From Candidatus Gastranaerophilales bacterium (GTDB lineage Bacteria; Cyanobacteriota; Vampirovibrionia; Gastranaerophilales; Gastranaerophilaceae): a stretch of 34,493 nt of DNA. Positions 15,990 to 24,476 of the stretch are shown piece by piece. The DNA lies in contig CALVAW010000018.1 in NCBI GenBank assembly GCA_944325655.1, positions 1 through 34,493 of the forward strand, in the 5' to 3' direction. Position 1 is the first letter of the stretch. Each line of letters opens with the position of its first letter. The notes beneath the pieces are model-generated. The model saw only the letters and a program-made list of their open reading frames with translations. It was not told where the DNA came from and did not search any database. Made by a program: the position numbers and the translations under genes.

Positions 15990-17897
15990 CTAGAGATCGT
16001 ATATCTTGTCATTTGTGAAATCTTGTTCATCTTTTACAATATGCGGTGTAACCACTATGACTAACTCTTCTCTTGTTTTCTTTGTTGCATTGCCTCTAAA
16101 GAATGCTCCTATAAAAGGAAGATCGGATAATATCGGCATTTTCTGGACTGTTTGAGTTTCATTTTCTTTGATTAATCCTGCAAGAACAAGTGTTTCACCA
16201 TCTCTAATTCTTATGTTTTTAAGTTCCAAGTCACGCCTTTGCAATAATGTTGCCGCTAATTCCTGTTGACCTAAGTCATTAGTTGTATATACTTGGCTTT
16301 TGATTGTTGCAAATTCAGGTGAAATATTCATTGACACATAGCCGTCAGGCGAGATAAAAGGAACTATTTCAATTAATAAACCTTCATCGGAGCCTATGTC
16401 ATAGGTTCTTTGAGTTGCACTTGTAACCGTATCAGAACCCTGTAAAATTTGACTTGTAACTGATTTTACATAATCAGATGTCATATCTATAGTTGCTTTT
16501 TTGCCGTTTGTAACCATTATCTTTGGATTTGTCAGTACTCTTCCGTTTCCGTTTTCAACAAGATATTTTAATTGATATGTTAAAGCCGAGTTATTCGATT
16601 TTGTAACAGTAGTAATGGTGTCTGTAGATGTAAGATTTCCATCTTTATCTGTTTCTTGGACGGTTGTTTTTGTTGGATATTGATTTCCCCATATAAAGAA
16701 CGGAGATAAAGAATTTGTTGTTAAACCATCCGACGGAGTAAATGACAGCGCTATAAACGGTGTCCATAAATTCCATGTGTTTGAGAATTCTTTGGAGCCG
16801 GTTTCATTTAATTCTATTACTGAAAGTTCTACATAGGCCATTAATTGTTTCTTGTCGTGTTCTTTTATAAAGTCTTTAATAACTTCAATTTGTTCAACTG
16901 AGCCTCCGTATGCGGAGATTTTGCCTAATTCGGGAAAATATGTAATAGTTAAAGGAGTTGTTTTAAAAGCTGAAAGAGATTCGTCATTAGATGAGCTTGT
17001 GCTCGTTTCACTGTTATCTCTGCAGGCTACAATTCCGCTTCCCAAGATAACTTCATCTGATTCTGTTGTTGCACTAGACGAAGACGAATTATTAACCGAT
17101 GAACCGTTTTCACTGTAAAATAACGAATCGCAAATTAAAGTTGCCATTTCTTTAGGAGTTGTATGGTTAACCTTGAAACTGTTTACCATAGGTTTTGTAT
17201 CTAAAACCGGCAAAACTCTTTTAACAGCAGTAACATCTGCATTTGAACCAAATACAACAATTTGATTGGTTCTTGGATTAGATGTTACTATAGGCTGGCT
17301 TGAAAGACCAAATATTTTTGATTTAAATAAATTTGCATTCAAAAACTCTGCTACGCTTTCAGCGTTAACATATTTAACAGGCAGAACAGTCATATTTCTT
17401 CTTGTGTAACCAAGTTCTTTAGCTGCATCTAATTTCATAACGGTTATTGTGTTTCCGTCCATAGTGTAAGTTAATTGAGACGATTTAAATATAACCATAA
17501 ATGCGTCATTAACATCGATATTATTTAAATCCAGGGTAATTTTTCCATCAACCGATTCGTCAAAAACTATATTTAACTTAGCTTTATCTGCAAGCATTCT
17601 TAAAGCTTGTTTTAAGTCCGAGTCTCTTAAAGATAGGTTTACTTTTGCTTTTGTATTTGTTATCACAGGCATGGAGTCAAGTTTTAGAGTTGTTTCTATG
17701 CCTTTTGCATCTACAGAATTTAGATTTAATAAACTATTGCCTTCGCCGCTTTGGTTGTCATATAGGTATGAGCTTGAAACACTGTCTAAATAAGAAACTT
17801 TGCTGTCTTCATATCCTAAAACCGCTTGACTTAACAGAGTTAAGCTTAAAAGAGTTAAGCATATTTTACTTATTTGACACGGTTTAATTTTTTGCAT
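15990..17897 (-). CDS. Secretin (GspD/PilQ/MshL family outer-membrane channel)
   Basis: A 635-residue outer-membrane pore. It has a signal peptide (about 1-28, ending QAVLG), an N0/STN-type domain (LRDSDLKQALRMLADKAKLNIVFDESVDG, about 70-150), and N1-type repeats (LPVKYVNAESVAEFLNANLF and KVNHTTPKEMATLICDSLF). A Ser-rich linker follows, then the C-terminal secretin barrel with GRVLTNPKIMVTNGKKATI, EIVPFISPDGYVSMNISPE, RRDLELKNIRIRDGETLVLAGLI and KKTREELVIVVTPHIV. The gated channel lets a pilus or secreted protein cross the outer membrane. No lipoprotein cysteine is present, and no pilotin is in the window. AGGAG lies 10 bases before the ATG. It is the second gene of the operon, 25 bases after the clamp protein. 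Confidence 0.94.
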   Translation of the reverse strand: MQKIKPCQISKICLTLLSLTLLSQAVLGYEDSKVSYLDSVSSSYLYDNQSGEGNSLLNLNSVDAKGIETTLKLDSMPVITNTKAKVNLSLRDSDLKQALRMLADKAKLNIVFDESVDGKITLDLNNIDVNDAFMVIFKSSQLTYTMDGNTITVMKLDAAKELGYTRRNMTVLPVKYVNAESVAEFLNANLFKSKIFGLSSQPIVTSNPRTNQIVVFGSNADVTAVKRVLPVLDTKPMVNSFKVNHTTPKEMATLICDSLFYSENGSSVNNSSSSSATTESDEVILGSGIVACRDNSETSTSSSNDESLSAFKTTPLTITYFPELGKISAYGGSVEQIEVIKDFIKEHDKKQLMAYVELSVIELNETGSKEFSNTWNLWTPFIALSFTPSDGLTTNSLSPFFIWGNQYPTKTTVQETDKDGNLTSTDTITTVTKSNNSALTYQLKYLVENGNGRVLTNPKIMVTNGKKATIDMTSDYVKSVTSQILQGSDTVTSATQRTYDIGSDEGLLIEIVPFISPDGYVSMNISPEFATIKSQVYTTNDLGQQELAATLLQRRDLELKNIRIRDGETLVLAGLIKENETQTVQKMPILSDLPFIGAFFRGNATKKTREELVIVVTPHIVKDEQDFTNDKIYDL

Positions 17898-17922
17898 TTT
17901 ATTATTTCTCCTAGATTGAAAA

Positions 17923-19134
17923 TTATTTTGTTGAATTTATTATTACTTCTTCTTCCGAAACATATCTATTTGTCGGAGGCCCGCTGTTGCTTTTTGCTTT
18001 TGAATCGTATTCATCAGATACCAAGTAGTATTGTCTTCCTCCCCCTTGTTTTGGAGATAGATATTTAGCGCTTCCGTAAAATCCTGATGAAATTTTGAAA
18101 TCTTCTCCCACATTGGCTTTATATAGATTTTTGCCGAGTGCGATTGTAACGGCGTTTCTTGATATATCCACAACTCTGTAATCATCTAATTTGTCGCCCT
18201 TTTGTACAAAATAGTCGTTGTTGTCAAGTGTTATTATTGCAGAAGGGCTAACTTCGTCATACATAATACCTGATACGCCTATTGTCATCATTTTGGTTGT
18301 TTTTTCGTCTTGTGTACCATACATTTCAGGAGGCTTTGGAAGTCCGGATTTATCATAGTCAACAATTGTTTCAGGTAATTCCATTGTGATATATTTCTGC
18401 AAGGGTAAAAAAGGATTTACTCTTCCTGCAGGTTTTATATCTATTACTTCTTTCTTTTCAGGAGCGGGTTTCTCATCCGGTTTTATTTCACCCACTTCAT
18501 TTTCATTTATAACGGGTATAGTTTCTTCTGTTCTTTGTGTAATTTCTTCAGGTGTTATATCGTTCATTTCATCTTGCACTGTTTTTGGCATATTAAGCTC
18601 TTTTTGGTTTAGATTGTTATTTTTGGTGTAGTTTATAACATTATAAACACCCGCAACAACAACTACCGCAAACAGTATTGCAAGTAAAAAAACAGTCATA
18701 CTTGAATTTTTCTTTTGAGTGTCTTTTTTTGGCAGAACAACTTCTTCGTTTTCAGAATTCTGACCGTTTTCTTCAGATGCAACATTTGCAAGTTGTTTAT
18801 CTATATCAAATTCATCTTCTTCTTGTTGTTTTTCATCATCTTTATTGTTACTAAATGCATCAAATGCTTTTTGCTTTGGAGATGATTCGTTAAGAATTTG
18901 TGCAAGTTCTTGTTCATCAATATCCTCATCTATATCTGAAACAAGTTCTAATTCATCTCCAAGATCAACTGTTTCTTCTTGCTTGTTTGAATTTTCTTTG
19001 GGCAGATTCTTTTTAATTGATACTAAATCTTTTTCGGTATCATTTAATACGTCTTCCCAAGTCACGGTACCATCTTCCGATATGTGGATATCGGCTCCGC
19101 CTTCTATAATATCTTTTTCATCCTCAAAAAACAT
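17923..19134 (-). CDS. PilP/GspC-like inner-membrane clamp protein of the pilus/secretion system
   Basis: A 403-residue bitopic protein: a long acidic cytoplasmic region (1-143), one transmembrane helix (about 145-168), a charged linker, and a periplasmic domain at about 275-360. That domain has the GspC/PilP homology-region pattern: VSGIMYDEVSPSAIITLDNN, then YFVQKGDKLDDYRVVDISRN and AVTIALGKNLYKANVGE. The GRVNPFLPL stretch before it recalls the (R)DPFRPL of PilP. Such proteins link the inner-membrane platform to the periplasmic domains of the secretin, which is the next gene. The large acidic cytoplasmic extension is unusual and may stand in for missing PilM/N/O or GspL/M partners (inference). 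The assignment rests on domain pattern and position. Confidence 0.72.
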   Translation of the reverse strand: MFFEDEKDIIEGGADIHISEDGTVTWEDVLNDTEKDLVSIKKNLPKENSNKQEETVDLGDELELVSDIDEDIDEQELAQILNESSPKQKAFDAFSNNKDDEKQQEEDEFDIDKQLANVASEENGQNSENEEVVLPKKDTQKKNSSMTVFLLAILFAVVVVAGVYNVINYTKNNNLNQKELNMPKTVQDEMNDITPEEITQRTEETIPVINENEVGEIKPDEKPAPEKKEVIDIKPAGRVNPFLPLQKYITMELPETIVDYDKSGLPKPPEMYGTQDEKTTKMMTIGVSGIMYDEVSPSAIITLDNNDYFVQKGDKLDDYRVVDISRNAVTIALGKNLYKANVGEDFKISSGFYGSAKYLSPKQGGGRQYYLVSDEYDSKAKSNSGPPTNRYVSEEEVIINSTK

Positions 19135-19203
19135 TAATAATTTAAACTCTTATTCTAATACTAATATTACCATATATTCTAAATTTAATTAAACCTAATT
19201 TTA

Positions 19204-19231
19204 AGTTTACTATGACTTTTTAATTTGTCAA
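19204..19231 (-). promoter_or_regulatory. Candidate promoter of the pilus/secretion operon
   Basis: On the minus strand a perfect TTGACA (complement of 19226-19231) is followed after 16 bases by TAAACT (complement of 19204-19209). It lies just after the obg stop codon and about 70 bases before the clamp gene. No terminator is visible between obg and this promoter, so read-through from obg is possible. Confidence 0.5.
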
Positions 19232-19242
19232 AATGTTATTTT

Positions 19243-20532
19243 TTAGTAATAATTTTCATCATATATAAGTTCAATTCCTTCTGCTATTATTGTATCTTCT
19301 TGTTTTATCCCGCATTTTCTAAGCTCTTCATAAACCCCCATAGAATCCAATATATTTGTAAATCTTTTTATCTGATGAATATTTTTTATGTCTGTAACAG
19401 AAGCCAGCCTTTTGATTTTACCTCCTGTTATTTTGTATGTATTTTTGTTAAGTTTTGTAATTTTATATTCGGAGTCGTCATTATTTGTTGAGTCTGTGTC
19501 TTCTTGTACATCTATTTTTATTTTAATGTCTTCAATTTCATCCAATTTTTTGTACAGATATTTTAAAAGCTTATCTATTCCATATTTTGTGGCAGTTGAA
19601 ATTATAAAAATTTCATTTTTTGATTTTGTTTTTTTACTGAATTCAAGTTTTATTTCTTCGGCATGCTCTTCGTCAACTAAATCGCATTTGTTTAAAATTA
19701 TAATTTGTTCTCTTTTGGATAAATTTGAATCAAATTTTTTTAATTCTTTATTTATTTTTTTATAATTTTCATAGCTGTTTTCAAGTGATATATCAATTAT
19801 ATGAAGCAGTAATTTACATCTTTGTACATGTTTTAAAAATTCATGACCCAATCCGAGCCCTGAGGACGCTCCTTCGATTAGTCCGGGGATATCTGCTATA
19901 ACAAAGCCGTCGCCATTTGGTTTTTTTACGGCACCAAGATTTGGTATCAATGTTGTAAAAGGATAATCGGCTATTTTGGGTTTTGCCGCGCTGACTGTGC
20001 TTATTAAGCTTGATTTTCCGGCATTAGGCATGCCTATCAATCCTACATCGGCTATCAGTTTGAGTTCAAGTTCAAGTTCTCTTTCTATAGCAGGCTCGCC
20101 GGGTTCGCAAAATTGCGGCGCTCTTTTTTGTGCTGTTGCAAAGCGAGCATTGCCTCTTCCGCCTCTTCCTCCTTTTGCTATAAGAACTGTTTTTTTGTCT
20201 GTATTTAAATCTGCAATAATTTTGTTTGTTTTTAAATCCTTTATAATGACGCCTGTGGGCATTTTAATATATAGGTCTTCCCCGTTTTTACCATGGCAAT
20301 TTTTGCTTTTTCCGTTTTCGCCCCGTTGCGCTTTAAATACGGTTTTATGCGTAAAATCCAATAAAGTTGACATATCTGATGTTGCAACAAAATATACGCT
20401 GCCTCCGGCACCCCCGTCTCCTCCTGCAGGGCCGCCTTTATCAACATATTTTTCTCTTCGCCAAGCGAGAGCTCCGTTTCCGCCTGCTCCTGAAATAACT
20501 TTTATTTTTGCTTTATCTATAAAAGTTGCCAC
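19243..20532 (-). CDS. obg: Obg family GTPase (ribosome assembly, stringent response)
   Basis: A 429-residue GTPase with all three Obg parts. The glycine-rich Obg fold spans about 1-158 (SGAGGNGALAWRREKYV, GGPAGGDGGAGGSV, GGRGGRGNARF). The G domain spans about 160-330, with G1 GMPNAGKSS, G2 YPFTT, G3 DIPGLIEGA and G4 NKCD. The C-terminal OCT domain covers about 350-429. It acts in 50S subunit maturation and growth control. The start is GTG at 20532, the codon right after the TAA of the upstream gene. It is the last gene of an operon headed by a DtxR-type regulator, an unusual context for obg. Confidence 0.97.
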   Translation of the reverse strand: MATFIDKAKIKVISGAGGNGALAWRREKYVDKGGPAGGDGGAGGSVYFVATSDMSTLLDFTHKTVFKAQRGENGKSKNCHGKNGEDLYIKMPTGVIIKDLKTNKIIADLNTDKKTVLIAKGGRGGRGNARFATAQKRAPQFCEPGEPAIERELELELKLIADVGLIGMPNAGKSSLISTVSAAKPKIADYPFTTLIPNLGAVKKPNGDGFVIADIPGLIEGASSGLGLGHEFLKHVQRCKLLLHIIDISLENSYENYKKINKELKKFDSNLSKREQIIILNKCDLVDEEHAEEIKLEFSKKTKSKNEIFIISTATKYGIDKLLKYLYKKLDEIEDIKIKIDVQEDTDSTNNDDSEYKITKLNKNTYKITGGKIKRLASVTDIKNIHQIKRFTNILDSMGVYEELRKCGIKQEDTIIAEGIELIYDENYY

Positions 20533-21120
20533 TTACCCTACAAGCCTTTCAGATTTATTTTCAAAATTTAAAATTTGATTAAAGTTAACTTTAATTTTAG
20601 GATTTTCAAATCTTTTTAATACTTCTTCTATTACGAAGTGTATCATTTCAAAAAAATAATTTCTATCAATCTTTTGATTTATAAAATTATCTATTAGTTT
20701 CATCAAATATGGGTAAACATCGAGTGCAAAGCATGAATTAATTGTATTTATTGCCTCTTCAAGTTCTTTTATTTCCGGATTTTCAAATACAATCCACAAA
20801 TAATATTTTGAATATTTTTTAATTGAGTTAATAATTTCAGAATTATTTTTTTTATTTTCAAAAAATAATACAAAATCATTATAGATATTATCATCATCTG
20901 AAAATTTACCATTTACGGTAAACAAATAATCCTTAATAAAACATCCGAATAAATTTAAATCATTATTAAATAGATGTTTTATACCGTATATTTCCCTTGC
21001 TTGTTCAAATTCAAGATTAAAATCTAAAAATTTAAACAACTTTTCCATTTGTTCTATATAGTCCATATTAGATATTTTACATTTGGTTTTTATAAATTCA
21101 AAAAAGTAATAAAACTTCAT
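20533..21120 (-). CDS. Unknown alpha-helical protein upstream of obg
   Basis: The frame is open further upstream (to 21192), but the ATG at 21120 is preferred because it lies four bases after the stop of the previous gene. This gives 195 residues. The protein is rich in Phe, Tyr, Asn, Lys and Glu and predicted mostly helical by eye. It has no signal peptide, membrane segment or recognised motif; a hydrophobic ALDVYPYLMKLIDNFI helix is near the middle of the C-terminal half. Its TAA is directly followed by the GTG of obg, so translation of the two is probably coupled. I do not recognise a family. Confidence 0.6.
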   Translation of the reverse strand: MKFYYFFEFIKTKCKISNMDYIEQMEKLFKFLDFNLEFEQAREIYGIKHLFNNDLNLFGCFIKDYLFTVNGKFSDDDNIYNDFVLFFENKKNNSEIINSIKKYSKYYLWIVFENPEIKELEEAINTINSCFALDVYPYLMKLIDNFINQKIDRNYFFEMIHFVIEEVLKRFENPKIKVNFNQILNFENKSERLVG

Positions 21121-21124
21121 TTGA

Positions 21125-22135
21125 CTAATTTCTGTAACCCATGCCTGCTTTATAACCGGATATTGTATATAAAATTGGTAATGACGGTTCAATCCATTTT
21201 AAGCCTGAAAGTAAGGATACAGTTGCAATATCATCGATATGCAAACCTAAATCCAAAAGTTCCGGTTTTCTGTTTTTTATTTCTTCTTTTTTGATTTTTG
21301 GATTTATCAAAGGACTTATTAAATTTTTTGTAATAAAATTAGCAATCTTAGATCCGCCCAAGACGCCTGTTAATACTATCCCTGTCGTCATTCCTATGCC
21401 TCTTGCCGTTTTAGATGTAATATTTAATTTTTCTAATACTGCAAGAGCGCTTCCTGCTCCGATATTACACATAAAAATATTTGCAAGATACTGATATAAA
21501 CCTTCGTTAATCTTATCGGGGATTTTCTCTTTTAAATTTTCTTTATTGTAAATATCAGCACCAATTCCACCTAAAATGCCGCCTATGACCGGTATAGCAC
21601 CATATATTGAAAGATAGCCTATTTCTTGAAAAATATCTTTTGCTTTAATATTTTCAGGGTCAGGTATTAATTTTTTTAAAAAAACTTTTTCTTTTAACGA
21701 ATTTAATGAAGAAAATAATAATTTAATTTCATTAAAACTCAATACTTTGGTTTTTGCTTTATTTAAAATATATTTATTTTTTGTATTTTGAGGTGTAGTA
21801 TTTAAAAAAGCATTAATTAGTTTTGTGTTTTTTTCTTTAACTTGTTCAATATTTTCCAATAGAGTTCTTTTTGTTAAAATAGAAGCGAATTTCGGTGCTA
21901 ATATTGCACTTGAAATTGTGCTTGTAAGAATAATTATTTTTTTTAAAATTTCTTTTTTTGCTCTGCTTTTTTCTTCATCGGATGATTTTTTAGTTTTTTC
22001 GAATAAATCGTAAGAATTTTTAGCTAAATATAATCCTCCTAAAGAAAACAAAATTTTAGGCATGGATTTATTTAATTTTGCAATTAGCATTGGTTGATCT
22101 AAAAATTTACCAAACGAAGAAAGATTATTAATCAA
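21125..22135 (-). CDS. Multi-pass membrane protein of unknown function
   Basis: A 336-residue protein with several hydrophobic, Gly/Ala-rich segments that could cross the membrane: about 25-42, 67-85, 172-195 (YLSIYGAIPVIGGILGGIGA), 214-236, 242-266 (GIGMTTGIVLTGVLGG) and 312-332. A basic, Lys-rich region of about 85 residues separates the first two from the rest. There is no signal peptide, transporter signature or catalytic motif I recognise. Its ATG overlaps the end of the DtxR-type regulator gene by eight bases, so a metal-related membrane function is a reasonable but unproven guess. It is followed after four bases by the unknown gene before obg. Confidence 0.6.
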   Translation of the reverse strand: MINNLSSFGKFLDQPMLIAKLNKSMPKILFSLGGLYLAKNSYDLFEKTKKSSDEEKSRAKKEILKKIIILTSTISSAILAPKFASILTKRTLLENIEQVKEKNTKLINAFLNTTPQNTKNKYILNKAKTKVLSFNEIKLLFSSLNSLKEKVFLKKLIPDPENIKAKDIFQEIGYLSIYGAIPVIGGILGGIGADIYNKENLKEKIPDKINEGLYQYLANIFMCNIGAGSALAVLEKLNITSKTARGIGMTTGIVLTGVLGGSKIANFITKNLISPLINPKIKKEEIKNRKPELLDLGLHIDDIATVSLLSGLKWIEPSLPILYTISGYKAGMGYRN

Positions 22136-22529
22136 TTGTATTTTCTCCGTTTATATTATTTTTGATGCAAAAGTCAGAAAAATTTTTAATTTTTTCTAAA
22201 ACGCAATCATCTGCAACATGCTCAATTTTACAAGCATTTTTATTTGCAATTTGGTAATCAATTTTTAAAACCTCGTTAAAAAATTTTAAAAGAATGTTAT
22301 GTTTATTTATTATTTTTTTTGCTTCCGTAATCCCTTTTTTAGTTATTTTAATACCCTTTCTGCCTTCATAGATTATTAAATCCAAATCAGCTAATCTTAT
22401 TAATGCTTCAGAAACAGATGAACGAGAAATATTAAATTCATTAGCTATATCAACAGCTTTTATATTTTTATTATTAAGTATTGTTTTGTATATTAATTCA
22501 AGATAATCTTCAAGACCTTTTGTTAACAT
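22128..22529 (-). CDS. DtxR/MntR-family metal-dependent transcriptional repressor
   Basis: A 133-residue regulator. Residues 1-65 are the winged helix-turn-helix: LEDYLELIYKTI, VDIANEFNISRSSVSEALIRLADLDLI, then the wing YEGRKGIKITKKG. Residues of about 66-133 match the metal-binding and dimerisation domain, with the helix starting INKHNILLKFF and CKIEHVADDCVLEKI, whose Cys, Glu and His are in the positions of DtxR/MntR metal ligands. There is no SH3-like third domain, so it is the short MntR/IdeR type. Metal (Fe or Mn) is not determined by sequence. It heads the operon to obg, and its own promoter carries two matching operator-like palindromes. Confidence 0.9.
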   Translation of the reverse strand: MLTKGLEDYLELIYKTILNNKNIKAVDIANEFNISRSSVSEALIRLADLDLIIYEGRKGIKITKKGITEAKKIINKHNILLKFFNEVLKIDYQIANKNACKIEHVADDCVLEKIKNFSDFCIKNNINGENTID

Positions 22530-22530
22530 T

Positions 22531-22546
22531 GTTAGGTACCCCTTAC
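22531..22546. promoter_or_regulatory. DtxR-like operator half-palindrome, proximal copy
   Basis: The 16-base GTTAGGTACCCCTTAC starts just before the ATG of the DtxR-type gene. On the coding strand it contains the AAGGGG ribosome-binding site, about nine bases before the start codon. It has the TTAGGTNNNCCTTA pattern of DtxR/MntR operators. Binding here would block elongation or translation start. Confidence 0.65.
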
Positions 22547-22558
22547 TAAATTAAAATT

Positions 22559-22587
22559 ATTGTAAGGTAAACCTAACATTATGTCAA
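22559..22587 (-). promoter_or_regulatory. Promoter of the DtxR-obg operon with overlapping distal operator
   Basis: On the minus strand TTGACA (complement of 22582-22587) and TACAAT (complement of 22559-22564) are spaced by exactly 17 bases, an excellent sigma-70 promoter. The 16-base GTAAGGTAAACCTAAC at 22562-22577 fills the spacer and touches the -10 box. It is a near-reverse-complement of the proximal site, 31 bases centre to centre (three helical turns). This is the layout of metal-dependent autorepression. Confidence 0.75.
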
Positions 22588-22624
22588 CAGTATTTATATA
22601 GCTTAATAAAAAATTAAATTATAA

Positions 22625-22653
22625 TTGCATTAAAAATATGTTTAATGTATGCT
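22625..22653 (+). promoter_or_regulatory. Candidate rpsB-tsf promoter
   Basis: TTGCAT (22625-22630) and TATGCT (22648-22653) are 17 bases apart. The 5' leader that follows, about 100 bases to rpsB, is less AT-rich than its surroundings and holds short pairings such as TGGC/GCCA near 22694-22707 and CCTAT/ATAGAGG near 22711-22725. It could host ribosomal-protein autoregulation, but I cannot match it to a known leader. Confidence 0.45.
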
Positions 22654-22760
22654 GTTTTTGTTATTAGATTACCTTTTCGGTTATTATTTCCAAATGGCAT
22701 TTTAGCCAGCCTATTCCATAGAGGTCAGGATTATACCGAAAAAAGAAAGGATAAGAAACT

Positions 22761-23522
22761 ATGGCAGTAGCTACTTTAGTAGAATTATTGGATGCAGGTG
22801 TACATTTTGGTCACCAAACTCAAAAATGGAACCCGAAAATGAAACAGTATATTTTCGGTGCAAAAAACGGTATTTATATTATCGATTTAAGAAAAACTTC
22901 GGATTTGTTGGATAAAGCGTACGAAGTTGTCAGAAAATTTGCCTCTCAAGGTAAAAATGTTTTATTTGTAGGAACTAAAAAACAGGCAGTTGACGTTGTT
23001 GCTCAAGAAGCTGTTCGTTGCGGCGGCTACTATATTAATCGTCGTTGGCTGGGCGGTATGATGACTAATTTTGAAACAATAAGAGGCAGAGTCAACAAAT
23101 TAAGAGAATTGGAATCATTTCTTGAATCAGGCGCTGCAAATAAACTTCCTAAAAAAGAAATAGCTCAATTAACAAGACAAGTTGCAAAATTGTCAAAAAC
23201 TTTAGGCGGTATTAAAGAAATGAAAGGCATGCCGGACATTTTGGTTGTTATTGACCAAAAGAAAGAATTGATTGCAATTAAAGAAGCAAATAAATTAGGC
23301 ATTCCTGTTGTATGTTTAGCCGATACTAATGCTGATACGGACGGAATTGATTATATTATTCCGGGTAATGATGATGCTCTTCGTTCAATTAAGTTAATAA
23401 CTTCAAAAATGGCAGACGCTGTTTTGGAAGGTAAAGAATTAAGAGCAAATAATGCTAAAACAACGGGCAAAATTGAAAAAGTCGAAGCAAAAGATGCTAA
23501 TGCTGAAGTTGTGGAAGCATAG
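22761..23522 (+). CDS. rpsB: 30S ribosomal protein S2
   Basis: A 253-residue small-subunit protein needed for late 30S assembly and S1 docking. Hallmarks are [25 protein letters not shown] at the N-terminus, [44 protein letters not shown] and the [26 protein letters not shown] block. It is about the usual length, with a short Lys/Ala/Glu tail. AAAGGA lies upstream of the ATG. It is followed after 26 bases by tsf, the widely conserved rpsB-tsf order. Confidence 0.98.
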   Translation: MAVATLVELLDAGVHFGHQTQKWNPKMKQYIFGAKNGIYIIDLRKTSDLLDKAYEVVRKFASQGKNVLFVGTKKQAVDVVAQEAVRCGGYYINRRWLGGMMTNFETIRGRVNKLRELESFLESGAANKLPKKEIAQLTRQVAKLSKTLGGIKEMKGMPDILVVIDQKKELIAIKEANKLGIPVVCLADTNADTDGIDYIIPGNDDALRSIKLITSKMADAVLEGKELRANNAKTTGKIEKVEAKDANAEVVEA

Positions 23523-23548
23523 GTAAAATAGAATTAGGAGAAATGACT

Positions 23549-24424
23549 ATGGAAATAAAAGCTTCAATGGTAAAAGAATTAAGAGATAAAACCGGTGCCG
23601 GCATGATGGACGCTAAAAAAGCTCTTGTTGAATCAGACGGCGATATGGATAAAGCGATAGAACTTTTAAGACAAAAAGGAATGGCTTCTGCAGATAAAAA
23701 AATGGGAAGAATTGCTGCGGAAGGTACTATTGCTTCAGTTATTGAAGGTAAAGTCGGAGCTATGGTTGAAGTAAATTGCGAAACTGACTTTGTTGCTAAG
23801 AATGAAGATTTCAAAGCTTTCGCAAACATGATGGCAAAAGCTGTAGCTGAATTAAACCCTTCTTCTGTTGAGGAATTGCTTACTTTGGATTGTCCGGTTT
23901 GCAAAAAACCTATTGAAGAAGTTATTAAAGAAAAAATAGCTAAAATAGGTGAAAAAATCACAGTAAGACGTTTTGTAAGATATGATGCTCCATGCTGTGT
24001 CAACACATATATTCACAATGGCAAAATCGGTGTTTTACTGGAAGCAAAATGTCAAACATGCGATGAAAGCTTAACTAAAGATATTTGTTTGCATATTGCA
24101 TCGAATGCTCCTGAATTTGTTTCAAGGGAAGAAATTCCGGCTTCTGTTATTGCTGAAGAAAAAAGAATAGAAATGGGTAAAGAAGATCTTGCAAAGAAAC
24201 CTGAAAATATAAGAGAAAAAATTGTTGAAGGAAGAGTTAATAAATTGATGGCTCAAAGATGTCTTTTAGAACAACCTTTCGTTAAAAATCCTGATATTAC
24301 AGTTTCACAATTAATAGAAGGAAAATGCGAAATTGTTAGATTTGAAAGATATGTTCTTGGTGAAGGTCTTGAAAAAAGACAAGATAATTTCGCCGAAGAA
24401 GTTATGAGTCAAATCAAAGGTTAG
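23549..24424 (+). CDS. tsf: Elongation factor Ts
   Basis: A 291-residue nucleotide exchange factor for EF-Tu. The UBA-like N-domain (ASMVKELRDKTGAGMMDAKKAL) and the core TDFVAKNEDFKAFANMMA and IGEKITVRRF are clear. An ATG two codons upstream (23543) is only two bases from the AGGAG, while the one at 23549 has eight-base spacing, so the latter is chosen. It is unusual in its cysteines: CPVC at 115-118, a CC pair at 149-150, CQTC at 168-171 and Cys180, all within the core domains. Most EF-Ts have few cysteines, so this could be a metal site or a redox feature, or lineage drift. It ends just before a terminator. Confidence 0.97.
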   Translation: MEIKASMVKELRDKTGAGMMDAKKALVESDGDMDKAIELLRQKGMASADKKMGRIAAEGTIASVIEGKVGAMVEVNCETDFVAKNEDFKAFANMMAKAVAELNPSSVEELLTLDCPVCKKPIEEVIKEKIAKIGEKITVRRFVRYDAPCCVNTYIHNGKIGVLLEAKCQTCDESLTKDICLHIASNAPEFVSREEIPASVIAEEKRIEMGKEDLAKKPENIREKIVEGRVNKLMAQRCLLEQPFVKNPDITVSQLIEGKCEIVRFERYVLGEGLEKRQDNFAEEVMSQIKG

Positions 24425-24435
24425 TATATAATTGC

Positions 24436-24468
24436 AAAACGCCGATTTTAAAATAATCGGCGTTTTTT
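24436..24468 (+). terminator. Rho-independent terminator after tsf
   Basis: AAAACGCCGATT (24436-24447) pairs exactly with AATCGGCGTTTT (24455-24466) around a seven-base loop and ends in a T run. The maf start codon follows only about eight bases after the T run. Confidence 0.88.
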
Positions 24469-24476
24469 ATAATTTT

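Noticed and set aside
19976-20578. 200-codon plus-strand open frame across obg
   Set aside because: It is a shadow of the glycine-rich Obg domain read on the other strand; it has no ribosome-binding site and Obg explains the region fully.
21121-21192. Upstream extension of the unknown gene before obg
   Set aside because: It would overlap the previous gene by more than 60 bases; the ATG at 21120, four bases after that gene's stop, is the more economical start.
24432-24476. Upstream extension of maf
   Set aside because: These codons lie in the tsf terminator hairpin, and the maf family N-terminus begins at the ATG at 24477.
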